A stretch of DNA of 50,731 nt from Gemmatimonadota bacterium (GTDB lineage Bacteria; Latescibacterota; UBA2968), in NCBI GenBank assembly GCA_002727195.1, contig PBWH01000035.1, positions 1-50,731 of the forward strand, read 5' to 3'. A program made the position numbers and the translations under genes. Of the stretch, positions 7,222-15,896 are shown piece after piece. Every line of letters begins with the position of its first letter. The stretch's first letter is position 1. The notes beneath the pieces are model-generated. The model saw only the letters and a list, made by a program, of their open reading frames with translations, made no database searches and had not been told where the DNA came from.

Positions 7222-8649
7222 ATGCCTGACAACCCGAACATCCTTCTTTTCATCAGCGATCAGCAGCGCACAGATACGATGGCTTGCTACGGGAACGACT
7301 GGATTCAGTCGCCGCATCAGGATGCGCTCGCCGATCGCAGCTTCGTGTTTGACAATACGTATGTGACACAAGCGGTCTGCACGCCGTCTCGTGCCTCACT
7401 GTATACCGGCCTGCATCCGCATACACACGGCTGCATGATCAACCGGACGAAGCTGCGCGACGAGATCCCGACGATCGCAGAGATGCTGCCTGCATCCTAT
7501 CGCAAAGCTCACTTTGGGAAGTGGCATCTGGGGAACGATACGGTTCGCCAGCACGGGTTCGACGAATGGATCAGCACGGAGGATAATCACCGTGTCAACT
7601 ACTCGAGCCCTGATCTTCCGTATACCGACTACTACCACTGGATGAAGGAGAAGGGCTACGAGCCGAGCGGCAAGCTACCGAACGGCGACCAGATTTTCTC
7701 CGCACGACAGCGCTACGAATGCCCACCCGAATGCCAGATGGCCGCTTTTGTGGCCGATCACTCCGAGCGATTCATCCGCGAGACCGTGGACAATCCGTGG
7801 TTGCTCGTGTTCAGTACGTTTGAGCCGCATCCGCCGATGACTGGCCCTTACGACGACATGTATGACCCGGCGGAGATCCCTGTCGGTCCGGGATTCCTGA
7901 AACATCCGGAGGGGCACTCCTACTTCGACCGCGCGCGAGCTGAGCACTATCCCCGTGTGACGGTGGACGGTGAGGAGCTGAAGGACGAGGAAGGGTGGCG
8001 GAAGTTGCGAGCGCAGTACTTCGGGCTTGTCAAGATCATTGATGATGCGGTCGGTCGAATGGTGGAGGTACTGGAGGAAACCGGTCAGTTCGAGAGCACG
8101 ATCTTCGCGTTTACGAGTGATCACGGAGAGATGGCCGGCGATCACTGTATGCTCGAGAAACGTGCGTTTTACGAGGAGTCGGCCCGTGTCCCGTTTATCC
8201 TGAGCGTTCCCTGGATGACAAAGGAGCAGCGCCGGGTGAAAGGAAACTTCGGCCACGTGGACATGGTGCCCACCCTGGTTGAACTGGCAGGACATCAGGT
8301 GCCGCCAAGCGTAGAAGGTCGGGGACGTGCGCGTGAGATCGAGGCGGGCGATATGGGGGATGGGGCAGCGGTAATGGAATGGAACGGGGTTGGCGATCGA
8401 AACCTGGGAAACCCGACCATCAATACTTTGGCCACCCTGCCGTGGCGATCAATTGTGACGGTGGACCGGTGGAAGCTGAATCTATGCGCAGGTGATCAGT
8501 GTGAACTGTTCGACCTGAACACGGATCCCTATGAGCTGACGAATTTGTATAACGAACCCGAACACGCGGATCGGATTCGGGTGATGGCGGCGGAAGTGAG
8601 ACTGTGGCAGCACGAGACAGGGGATACGGCTCCGCTTCCCAACAACTAA
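7222..8649 (+). CDS. Sulfatase, S1 family
   Basis: 475 residues from ATG 7222 (GTGAGG just upstream); GTG 7201 in the same frame would add seven residues with no homology value. NPNILLFISDQQRTDT gives the first metal site, C53 in VCTPSR is the formylglycine precursor, FGKWHLG carries the Lys/His pair, and FTSDHGEMAGDH the distal metal ligands. LFDLNTDPYELTNLYN closes the fold. The DQQR start and TSDHGEM pattern match cytosolic-looking choline-sulfatase/heparan-sulfatase-like members rather than the DDLG type at 26595. Same strand and likely same transcript as the BNR-4 and PhyH genes. Substrate not determinable. Confidence 0.94.
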   Translation: MPDNPNILLFISDQQRTDTMACYGNDWIQSPHQDALADRSFVFDNTYVTQAVCTPSRASLYTGLHPHTHGCMINRTKLRDEIPTIAEMLPASYRKAHFGKWHLGNDTVRQHGFDEWISTEDNHRVNYSSPDLPYTDYYHWMKEKGYEPSGKLPNGDQIFSARQRYECPPECQMAAFVADHSERFIRETVDNPWLLVFSTFEPHPPMTGPYDDMYDPAEIPVGPGFLKHPEGHSYFDRARAEHYPRVTVDGEELKDEEGWRKLRAQYFGLVKIIDDAVGRMVEVLEETGQFESTIFAFTSDHGEMAGDHCMLEKRAFYEESARVPFILSVPWMTKEQRRVKGNFGHVDMVPTLVELAGHQVPPSVEGRGRAREIEAGDMGDGAAVMEWNGVGDRNLGNPTINTLATLPWRSIVTVDRWKLNLCAGDQCELFDLNTDPYELTNLYNEPEHADRIRVMAAEVRLWQHETGDTAPLPNN

Positions 8650-8660
8650 CCGATACAAGC

Positions 8661-8715
8661 TCCAGGCTTCAAGCTCCAAGGGCTGTGCGTGGAGTCTGAA
8701 GCTTGGAACCTGGAA
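8661..8715. repeat. Imperfect palindrome upstream of phytanoyl-CoA dioxygenase gene
   Basis: TCCAGG-CTTC-AAGCT-CCA in the left arm is an imperfect complement of TGGAGTCTGAAGCTTGGAACCTGGA in the right arm. The TTGGAACCTGG core recurs as GTGGAACCTGG at 4125-4135. Confidence 0.5.
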
Positions 8716-8731
8716 CCAAGCCAGAGGATTC

Positions 8732-9580
8732 ATGAGCAAACAACACTTACCTGAGAAGAACGCGGACGGCATCGATATCGCGCCGATGACGGAGGAGCAG
8801 AAGTATGTCTTCGACTTGAAAGGGTGGATCGCCGTGCCAGACCTGCTGACCGAAGAGCAACTCAGTCCGATACGCGAACATCAACTCGCGTTTCTGGGTG
8901 ATCGGGAGTCGCTTCCACCGGATCAGCGGGACAATCACGGGGGACCGTCGCAGATCCTGTTGGATCATCCTGTGGTCGTAGGGATCCTGAATGAGATTCT
9001 CTCGCATCAGGGTCTGGCCAGTGAGGAGTGCTACGGTTTCAGGTATGACCATACCTACACGAGCCACCGTCCGGCCGGACACGACAACTTCAACCCTCAT
9101 GGCGGCGGCGGATACTTCAGCTTTGGTGGGAGTTCACACAAGTATCAGATGCATAAGGGTGAGATGCACGCCGGGTTGACGCGTGTGGTCTGGGAACTGA
9201 ACGAGGTGCGACACGGTGATGGCACGCACTTCCTGTCCGGCAGTCACAAGTCGGCGTATACGCGACCCGATTCACTGAGCGGGAGAGAGAGCGAACTCTG
9301 GGAGACATACAGTTGTCCCGCAGGATCTGTCGTCATCTTCACGGAGGCGCTCTGCCATACGGGCGTGACGTGGACGAACATGGAGTGGAATCGCCTCAGC
9401 CTGTTTACCTGCTACAACACGGTGAGTGCAAAGTGGGGGAAGCACTGTCCTCCGCAGGAAGTGATCGCGTCGTTGCCACCGTTGAGGCAATCGCTGTTCC
9501 GAGGGGTGTGGCATGGGATGAGAGAAGTGCCGGGGATCAACAAGTACTATGACGAAGCGAACACGGGACGGTTTGGGTAA
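8732..9580 (+). CDS. Phytanoyl-CoA dioxygenase (PhyH) family oxygenase
   Basis: 282 residues from ATG 8732 with AGAGGA upstream. It matches the PhyH branch of Fe(II)/2-oxoglutarate oxygenases: an N-terminal helix then FDLKGWIAVPDLLTEEQL, a cupin core with PHGGGGYFSF, GDGTHFLSGSHKSAY (the conserved GxxxxxPGSH-like loop) and FTEALCHTGVTW with the distal iron His at 209, followed by R221 for 2-oxoglutarate. The proximal HxD is not canonical; H117-D118 or H123 are candidates, so iron binding should be tested. PhyH homologues are greatly expanded in marine polysaccharide-degrading lineages, mostly with unknown substrates. It follows two sulfatases and precedes a binding protein. Confidence 0.9.
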   Translation: MSKQHLPEKNADGIDIAPMTEEQKYVFDLKGWIAVPDLLTEEQLSPIREHQLAFLGDRESLPPDQRDNHGGPSQILLDHPVVVGILNEILSHQGLASEECYGFRYDHTYTSHRPAGHDNFNPHGGGGYFSFGGSSHKYQMHKGEMHAGLTRVVWELNEVRHGDGTHFLSGSHKSAYTRPDSLSGRESELWETYSCPAGSVVIFTEALCHTGVTWTNMEWNRLSLFTCYNTVSAKWGKHCPPQEVIASLPPLRQSLFRGVWHGMREVPGINKYYDEANTGRFG

Positions 9581-9623
9581 CGATTCAAGGAAAAGGCCAG
9601 GGCAAACCAGAAGGTGGACTCTC

Positions 9624-11615
9624 ATGAGTCCACTGGTGTCCGAATATCGTCCCTACCTGTGTGATGCCCAACCAGTGACACGCAGGGCAGAGGTCCCGGC
9701 CTCCTGTACAATCAAACGGCTCTTCCTCGTTGCCATTTTCTTCGTGGCGACGGCCTGTCTACCTGGAGACCGGAAGACAGGGAGCGAAGACGAGGTCCAG
9801 GGAATCGTCCTGGCGGACGTGCCGACGTCGAAGGCGCCGGCAGAGATCGATCCTCATATTCTGGCATCCCGGTCGTTCAGCGAAGCACCGGCTCTGGCAG
9901 AACAGGTTCGCGCGAGGCAGCTCCCGCCAGTTGCTGACCGTTTGCCAGAGAGCCCGCTCGTCGTGGTCCCTTTCGAGGAAATCGGTCACTACGGAGGCGA
10001 GATTCGGCGTGCACTGACCGGCGACATCGTGCAGACGCCTGGCGTGAGCAAAACGCTGGGTGAAAACCTGATGGGGTATGAGCGCCCCATCCCGAAGAGC
10101 ATTCTCCTGAATCTGGCCGAGCGGTATGATTTCTCAGACGATGGCCGCTCGGTCGTTTTTACGATCCGGAAGGGCACCCGGTGGTCGGATGGGGTCGAGT
10201 TTACCGTCGACGATATCCTCTTTTGGTATGAGGACATGGTCAAGGACGACAATGCCCGAACAGCGACGGCTTTCCCCTCGTCGCTGCTTTCGAATGGCAA
10301 GCAAATCCTCGCCGAGAAGGTCGACCATTACCGGATTCGCTTCACAGGCGAACGACCTCTTGGCAGAATCCTGCAGGCATTCGGCGGCGATCTCGGCGCG
10401 ATGCCGAAACACTTCTTCGCGAAGTATCATCCTCGCTACAACCCGGATACGACCTATGAGGCTTGTCGTGACAGCACGTCGAATGCGATGCGCCTCTACC
10501 GCCCGGGGACTCCGGTTCTCTCCGCCTGGATGCCTGTCGAGTGGTCGCGAGGCCAGCGGATCGTCTTCAAGCGCAATCCTTATTATTGGAAGGTCGATTC
10601 CGAGGGCAATCAGCTTCCATACGTCGACCGGCTGATCTTCAACGTGATTCAGGATCAGCAGGTGATCCTCCTGAAATTCATCAACGGTGAGCTGGATCTG
10701 ATCGGCCGGTATGCTCAGATCAACATGTATCCGACGCTCAAACGGGCGGAATCACAGGGCAAGATTCGCGTGCTCTACGGGACACCGATGCCGGAGTCGC
10801 ATCTGAGGCTGAACTGGGATACGCCTCGCCCGGAGCTGCGCACGGCCATCCGGGATCGACGGGTTCGGCTCGCCGTCAACTACGCGATCAATCGGGAGGA
10901 GATCAGTCAGATCGTCTACCACGGTCTGATGACCCCGGGCGCGCACTCATTCGGACCGGCCAGTGCGTTCTACTCGGAGGAAGCTGGTAGGCGGCACGCC
11001 ATCTATGACCCGCAGCGGTCGAAGGAACTGCTGGATGAGGCCGGATACCGTGATTCTGACGGCGATGGCGTACGTGAGTTTCTCAACGGCGAGCCTTTCG
11101 CTGTCACGCTCAACGTAACACCCGGGCTCGGGGTCGATGTCTGTCAGCTGATGATCGAGTATCTGGCCGCCATCGGGATCCAGGTGCACCTGAACGTCGC
11201 CCTTCGCGACATCGTGTTTCCGCAATGGAACAACGGTGAGTTCGAATTCTTCTGGTGGGGTGGGTGGTCTGAAGACCCGATTGCGCGTCCGCAGGACTGG
11301 GGATCGATCGGTGACAACCGGCCGACGTTCCACCGGACCGCTGCGACGGAGGGGCCTGATTGGATGAAGGAGTCGACCCGCCTAATCCTCAAAACGCACG
11401 AGACGCTCGATCCCACGAAGCTGAGGGCGAATATGGAGCGTGTAAGAGAACTCCATACGCATAACGTGCCGACGATCATCACAGGGTTCTCGTTCCGAGT
11501 GTGGGCAGCAAATCCAAGGGTAGGGAACGTTCCCGTGACCGTCACGTCTTCCGATGGGTATCGGGGGTGGAGCAGGCCGATCTTTCACGAACAACTGTAT
11601 ATCAAGGACCAGTGA
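9624..11615 (+). CDS. ABC transporter solute-binding lipoprotein, family 5 (SBP_bac_5)
   Basis: 663 residues from ATG 9624 (AAGGTGG upstream); the frame is open back to 9549 but that part overlaps the PhyH end. Residues about 32-46 are a hydrophobic signal ending in VATAC, a lipobox, so the mature protein should be a lipid-anchored periplasmic protein. The body has the family-5 dipeptide/oligosaccharide-binding fold: KGTRWSDGVEFTVDDILFW, KRNPYYWKVD, and RLAVNYAINREEISQIVYHG. No permease or ATPase gene is adjacent, so it must work with a transporter elsewhere. In the sulfatase context, oligosaccharide binding is more likely than peptides (inference). Confidence 0.9.
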   Translation: MSPLVSEYRPYLCDAQPVTRRAEVPASCTIKRLFLVAIFFVATACLPGDRKTGSEDEVQGIVLADVPTSKAPAEIDPHILASRSFSEAPALAEQVRARQLPPVADRLPESPLVVVPFEEIGHYGGEIRRALTGDIVQTPGVSKTLGENLMGYERPIPKSILLNLAERYDFSDDGRSVVFTIRKGTRWSDGVEFTVDDILFWYEDMVKDDNARTATAFPSSLLSNGKQILAEKVDHYRIRFTGERPLGRILQAFGGDLGAMPKHFFAKYHPRYNPDTTYEACRDSTSNAMRLYRPGTPVLSAWMPVEWSRGQRIVFKRNPYYWKVDSEGNQLPYVDRLIFNVIQDQQVILLKFINGELDLIGRYAQINMYPTLKRAESQGKIRVLYGTPMPESHLRLNWDTPRPELRTAIRDRRVRLAVNYAINREEISQIVYHGLMTPGAHSFGPASAFYSEEAGRRHAIYDPQRSKELLDEAGYRDSDGDGVREFLNGEPFAVTLNVTPGLGVDVCQLMIEYLAAIGIQVHLNVALRDIVFPQWNNGEFEFFWWGGWSEDPIARPQDWGSIGDNRPTFHRTAATEGPDWMKESTRLILKTHETLDPTKLRANMERVRELHTHNVPTIITGFSFRVWAANPRVGNVPVTVTSSDGYRGWSRPIFHEQLYIKDQ

Positions 11616-11856
11616 CCAATGACAGACGACCAAAGAAGAGGCGGACTCATCAGGCTGATTCTGAGCGGTCTCCTCCTAGTCGGTTCGGCTGGGGCTGAGG
11701 AGGCGAGGCATATGGCAGTGAATCTCGGAGAATTAGGTGACGAGGCCGAATCAAGTCTGGCCGAGAAACGTGCTCGCAGGCTAAGGTCTTCTGCAGGGAT
11801 CTGGAAAAATCGAGACGACCTGCCGGATTGCGATTCTTTGCGCCGAAGCTGGAATC

Positions 11857-13791
11857 GTGAATACACGAAGCCTGATGAAATACGTGGCTGAGCTTGGTTT
11901 AGAATCTGCCGTGTCTCCCGACCTGGATTCCGGCCTGCAGAAGCTCGGCTTCGGGTCCTTTCGCCCGGGCCAGCGTGAAGCTGTCGAGACGCTTCTGTCC
12001 GAAGGGCGCCTGCTTCTCGTGGCGCCAACGGGCGGGGGTAAGAGCCTGACCTACCAGCTTCCCGCAGCACTCCTTCCTGGCACGACCATCGTGGTTTCGC
12101 CGTTGATCGCCCTGATGCACGACCAGGTGCTTGCGCTCGAGTCACGCGGCGTGCCGTCGACCTACCTGGCAGGGACACTCGATGGCGACGAGATGCGGCG
12201 CCGTATGTCCGAGGCATCACGCGGCGCTTACAAGCTGATCTACGTGGCCCCCGAACGACTCAACTTCGACGGTTTCAGGGGAATGATCGAGGGTCTCAAC
12301 TGTCCGCTGGTTGCTGTGGACGAGGCGCACTGTATCAGCGAGTGGGGGCACGACTTCAGGCCAGACTATATGCGGATCGGTGAGCTGATCTCCGATCTCC
12401 CCGATGCGCGTGTGCTGGCTTGCACGGCAACGGCAACCCCGATCGTCCGTGATGAAATTCTCGAGCAACTCGGGCTCTCCGTTGACACACCACAGCTGGT
12501 GCACGGCTTCGCACGTCCCAATCTGGCGTTGCGGGTTCGCGAGATCCAGAGTCGGGCGGAAGGGAATACGCACGTTGATCTGTTGCTGAAGGAGTTCCTG
12601 GACTGCCCGGGTAGCGAGCAGGGAACGGCAATCGTCTACAGCCCGACGCGGAAGCGGACGGAGTCAGAAGCTGAGCGGCTGTCGGCGAGTGGGTGGAGTG
12701 CCGAACCGTATCACGCGGGGATGGAAGCGGGGGAGCGAGACCGCGTTCAGACGGCATTCGCGAACGGTGATCTCGAGGTTGTCGTTGCGACGAACGCCTT
12801 CGGGATGGGGATCGACCGACACGATGTACGCTGTATCGCTCACCTTGCACCGCCGAGTTCTGTAGAAGCGTATTACCAAGAAGCGGGACGAGCAGGTCGT
12901 GACGGTGAGGATGCGGCCTGTCTACTGTTGGTTTCACCTGGCGATATGGCGATGCGGCGCCACCTGATCGAGAGCGATACCGATGGTCGTCGTCCGGATG
13001 AGAGCACCATCAAGCATAAATGGAACCTGTTCCTCGAGCTGATGCGGTGGGCGGAGGGGGGCAGTTGCCGGCACGATGCGATCCTCAGGTATTTCGGCGA
13101 CGAGGCAGAAACGCTGTCAGGGTGTGGCCGGTGTGATGTCTGCCAACAGATGGAGGATGGGGGCGGCATCGAGACCTCTGAAGTCTCGACGATCGTCCGT
13201 AAGGCGTTGTGCGGGGTGGCCCGTGTCCACGGTCGATTCGGGATCCAGGCAGCCGCAAAGCTGTTGAAGGGTGCCGAGGACGATCGGCTGAATTGGTCCG
13301 GTCTCGCGCAGACACCGACTCACGGCACGCTCGCGGAACACAGTGAGGACTGGATCCTGACCCTGTTGCGGCGGTGTGTGACCGCGGGTTGGGTCGACTT
13401 TTTCGGGGGCCAGCGTCCCGTCGTGGTGGTGACGGAGGAAGGTCAGGACGTCATCCACGAGCGAAGACCTACGCGGATCTTGCTCCCGCCGGTTCGTGCG
13501 GCTCGTGTGAAAGGGACGCCGACTCGATCCAGGAAGCTAGCGGCATCTGCGGAGATTGATCTGGATGAAGACGCCCGTAACCTGTTTGAGGCACTCCGAG
13601 CGTGGCGGGTTGAAATGGCAAGAAAGGAACACGTTCCCCCGTATGTGATCGGGAGTGACCGGACGCTCAGGGAGATCGCTGCGATTCAGCCGAAGACGGA
13701 TCAGGATCTGGCGCTTGTTCACGGGATTGGACCAGCCAAGATCGAGAAGTACGGGGAGGCGATTCTGCAGGTGGTCAAGGATTCGGGCTGA
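11857..13791 (+). CDS. recQ: RecQ-family ATP-dependent DNA helicase
   Basis: 644 residues from GTG 11857; ATG 11875 is equally possible, and neither has a good ribosome site. Domains: motif 0 FGSFRPGQREAV, Walker A APTGGGKS, DEAH box VDEAHCISEWGHDFR, AFGMGIDRHDVR and QEAGRAGRDG (motif VI), a RecQ zinc site (CRHDAILRYFG ... CGRCDVC), a winged helix, and a C-terminal HRDC domain from residue ~565 (FEALRAWRVEMARK ... LVHGIGPAKIEKYG). RecQ unwinds recombination intermediates and stalled forks in the 3'-5' direction. Length and domain order are standard. It ends at a good intrinsic terminator. A weak 90-codon frame between 11619 and 11891 upstream is not supported. Confidence 0.95.
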   Translation: MNTRSLMKYVAELGLESAVSPDLDSGLQKLGFGSFRPGQREAVETLLSEGRLLLVAPTGGGKSLTYQLPAALLPGTTIVVSPLIALMHDQVLALESRGVPSTYLAGTLDGDEMRRRMSEASRGAYKLIYVAPERLNFDGFRGMIEGLNCPLVAVDEAHCISEWGHDFRPDYMRIGELISDLPDARVLACTATATPIVRDEILEQLGLSVDTPQLVHGFARPNLALRVREIQSRAEGNTHVDLLLKEFLDCPGSEQGTAIVYSPTRKRTESEAERLSASGWSAEPYHAGMEAGERDRVQTAFANGDLEVVVATNAFGMGIDRHDVRCIAHLAPPSSVEAYYQEAGRAGRDGEDAACLLLVSPGDMAMRRHLIESDTDGRRPDESTIKHKWNLFLELMRWAEGGSCRHDAILRYFGDEAETLSGCGRCDVCQQMEDGGGIETSEVSTIVRKALCGVARVHGRFGIQAAAKLLKGAEDDRLNWSGLAQTPTHGTLAEHSEDWILTLLRRCVTAGWVDFFGGQRPVVVVTEEGQDVIHERRPTRILLPPVRAARVKGTPTRSRKLAASAEIDLDEDARNLFEALRAWRVEMARKEHVPPYVIGSDRTLREIAAIQPKTDQDLALVHGIGPAKIEKYGEAILQVVKDSG

Positions 13792-13816
13792 TGACGCCTA
13801 TTCGAGCGGCGTTTTG

Positions 13817-13848
13817 GCGGACACCAATGTCGGTGGTCGCTTTTTTTT
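13817..13848 (+). terminator. Intrinsic terminator of recQ
   Basis: GCGGACACC (13817-13825) pairs with GGTGGTCGC (13832-13840) with one G-T wobble and one mismatch around loop AATGTC, followed by eight Ts (13841-13848). It lies 26 bases after the recQ stop. Confidence 0.75.
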
Positions 13849-13969
13849 ATCGGCGAAGTATGTGTGCCTAAGTGATTGGGAATACGCTGTTTAACGAGTC
13901 TGTGAGGGGTTTCCGATGTACAATTGAAATGTAGCAATCCGCCAACGTGAGTAGATGGAGGAGTTCTCC

Positions 13970-14257
13970 TTGGCACCTATGCTCACCCTGGCCACCGCGT
14001 CGATTGCGGCCTGTGTGGTCGCGAAGTTCGTGGTTTCACTGCGGGTCAAAGTGTTCTAGAAGGATCTGAAGCAGGGGAGAGCGACTTCCAAATAGGCACG
14101 TCGTACGCGCAACCAGGCGAACGATGCGCTGATGGCGCTCAAGCGCGGGGCCAGCAAGCTCGAGAATAAGCAATCGGGGCTGGAGAAGGGATTGTATGAG
14201 CTGGCGATGGCCCTTGCCGATCTCGAACGGGCCGAAGCCGTGCTGGAAGCCGCGTGA
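13970..14257 (+). pseudogene. Small membrane/coiled-coil gene interrupted by two in-frame amber codons
   Basis: AGGAG at 13958-13962 precedes TTG 13970. The frame encodes a hydrophobic N-terminus (LTLATASIAACVVAKFVV) then an Ala/Leu/Lys/Glu-rich helix (ANDALMALKRGASKLEN ... LADLERAEAVLEAA) ending at TGA 14255. Two TAG codons, 14057 and 14093, interrupt it. The heptad-like helix continues cleanly after them. The stop overlaps the start of the next frame (GTGATGA), as in a coupled operon. TAG serves as a normal stop in other genes here, so decay is likelier than recoding. No family recognised. Confidence 0.5.
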
Positions 14258-14572
14258 TGACAACCGAGATCGAAGAGATCCTGATCAGACTGATTCTGGT
14301 CGGCGCCCTGCTGACCGGGAAGGTCATCCGTGACGGCTTGCGTGAGATCGAACGCTTCCGGGGCGTCATCGCCTACACGGCAAAGGAGACCGCCCGCTAC
14401 TCTCGGGAACGAGAGGAGGCCGAGACCCAGGCGGACGCCACGCGGGACCTGGTTTCGGACCTGAAGCAGAAGGTCCTGTCACTCGAGCAGCGAACGACGA
14501 CGTTGTGGCGAGGAAGAAAAGGCGGCTTTAGAGAAGGAGCGGGAGACGGCGCAGAGTCGGTTGGGTGGGTAG
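14257..14572 (+). pseudogene. Membrane-anchored coiled-coil protein with late frameshift
   Basis: ATG 14257 overlaps the preceding stop. It encodes one hydrophobic segment (LIRLILVGALLTGKVI) followed by a charged helix (EIERFRGVIAYTAKETARY, REREEAETQADATRDL, VLSLEQRTTTL). Near 14505 the coiled-coil pattern moves to the +1 frame: EEEKAALEKERETAQSRLGG then TAG 14570. In the original frame the sequence turns into Gly/Trp-rich nonsense ending at 14643. Together with 13970-14257 it looks like a decayed two-gene unit of coiled-coil membrane proteins. Function unknown. Confidence 0.5.
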
Positions 14573-14657
14573 GGGGCTGTACGCCAGAAGTCTGGCGATG
14601 GGTTCTCCTCTCCCACATTGTGGGTGATAGCCCGTCTCGGTAAGCCCGATGCTGGGG

Positions 14658-14684
14658 ACGGTTGTGTCATAGACACAACACCGT
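14658..14684. repeat. Perfect hairpin in intergenic region
   Basis: TTGTGT and ACACAA (14662-14667 and 14673-14678) pair around loop CATAG, extended by ACGG/CCGT. It lies between convergent units, downstream of both. Confidence 0.5.
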
Positions 14685-14759
14685 GAGGGCCAGGGCGGAC
14701 CTGCATCACCAATCAGGCTCTCATCCGTCTTGCGGGCGGACAAACAGTTCCGAAAGAAT

Positions 14760-14783
14760 CCCTCTCCCGCCAGCAGGAGAGGG
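14760..14783. repeat. REP-like hairpin (CCCTCTCC...GGAGAGGG)
   Basis: CCCTCTCC (14760-14767) pairs perfectly with GGAGAGGG (14776-14783). A related but imperfect CTCCTCTCCC stretch lies at 14603-14612. This type of C/T-rich palindrome is common in intergenic repeats; here it sits 60 bases beyond the end of the minus-strand oxidoreductase gene. Confidence 0.45.
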
Positions 14784-14843
14784 GTGCGCAATAGAGGTTG
14801 GGCTTTAGTGAGGGTTACCTGAACTCTGGCTTCATCCTGAAAA

Positions 14844-15896
14844 CTACGACGAGTAGGTGCCCAATCCTAACCCTTGAAGATCCGCCACCGTATTGTCCTC
14901 CTCCGCCTCGTAGAGCTTCCATATCACCTGTAACCCCTCCAGACTTCCTGGCCCGTCGGTCAGCGGTTGGTCTCCCGATTCGATGCATTCGATGAAGTGA
15001 GCCATCTCGAGTTCCGTGTGCTTGGCGTTCGGTGCTTCAAAGATGACCTCTTCCTGCTGGCGTGCGATCAGCTTGCCGGAGTCGTGTTCCTCTGCACGGG
15101 TGTGAGCGATTAGCTTCCCCGCTCTCAGGTCGATCTCGAGCATGCCTCGCTCACAGTGCGCGTGGAACGAATACTTGAGCCGTGTGCCCCGCGCCCCCCA
15201 AGTGCCGAAGTGATACCCGAGCACGCCCCCTTCGAACTCGATCGTGACGTTGCTCGTTCCTTCCTTTTCCATCCACGGGGTGCATAGGTTGGTACCGTAG
15301 TGGTTGCCCCGTACCGGTTTGCCCAGCATCCACAGCATCAGGTCGACATAGTGACACCCGTGGCTGAAGAACTGACCGCCACCCAGGGTCGCCGGGCTTC
15401 GTGACCAGTGCCCCTCGTCTCGCCGAGTGAGTTGCTCGGTCCAGATTGACAGCTGGAAGACGGGGCCGTAAGCCTCCGCATCCAGAAGTTCTTTCATCTT
15501 GGCCACGAGTGGGTGGAATCGCATACAGTAGGCAACCATCAGTACGCGATCCTGCCGCACGGACTCTTCGATCATCTCGACGCACTCAGACTCGTTCAGC
15601 GCCATCGGTTTTTCCACGAGGACGTGCTTGCCCGCCTTGAGGCTGTCCATCGACACGGGATGGTGCAGGTGATGGGGAACGACCACTAGTAGCGCGTCGA
15701 CGTGGTCGTAGATCTGTTTGTAGTCCGTCTCTACGATCGGGTTACCACTCAGGAGATCGGCGACGGACTGCGCTTTCTGGCGATCGATATCCACCACCGC
15801 CGTGACCTCGATCCGGTCCAGAACCTCTTGGAATCGTGAGGCGTGTGATCTGGCCATGCCCCCGCAGCCGATGATTCCGAGTCGCGTCTTGCTCAT
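14844..15896 (-). CDS. Gfo/Idh/MocA family NAD(P)-dependent oxidoreductase
   Basis: 350 residues. The Rossmann motif GIIGCGGMARSH is at residues 7-18. VLVEKPMAL near residue 95 holds the EKP catalytic/cofactor lysine, and SHGCHYVDLMLWMLG near 185 the D-x3-H-like substrate region. These enzymes oxidise, reduce or epimerise cyclic polyols and sugars, including uronic acid and inositol derivatives. Its ATG overlaps the stop of the upstream sulfatase by four bases (ATGA, 15893-15896), so the two are translationally coupled and the oxidoreductase probably processes a sugar released by desulfation (inference). Length is typical for the family. Confidence 0.93.
   Translation of the reverse strand: MSKTRLGIIGCGGMARSHASRFQEVLDRIEVTAVVDIDRQKAQSVADLLSGNPIVETDYKQIYDHVDALLVVVPHHLHHPVSMDSLKAGKHVLVEKPMALNESECVEMIEESVRQDRVLMVAYCMRFHPLVAKMKELLDAEAYGPVFQLSIWTEQLTRRDEGHWSRSPATLGGGQFFSHGCHYVDLMLWMLGKPVRGNHYGTNLCTPWMEKEGTSNVTIEFEGGVLGYHFGTWGARGTRLKYSFHAHCERGMLEIDLRAGKLIAHTRAEEHDSGKLIARQQEEVIFEAPNAKHTELEMAHFIECIESGDQPLTDGPGSLEGLQVIWKLYEAEEDNTVADLQGLGLGTYSS

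Noticed and set aside
11600..11630. Heptamer-like repeat (CCAGTGACCAATGAC), with similar text at 19188-19215 (CAATGACAAATG)
   Set aside because: Only one or two imperfect units at each place; too little to call a tandem repeat family.
11619..11891. 90-codon frame between the binding protein and recQ
   Set aside because: No ribosome site, overlaps the recQ start, no motif beyond a short hydrophobic run resembling chance similarity to 14280-14320.
13970..14257. Amber (TAG) recoding to a sense codon
   Set aside because: TAG ends several intact genes here at the expected length (e.g. the sulfatases at 7074 and 28313), so a changed genetic code is unlikely; decay is simpler.
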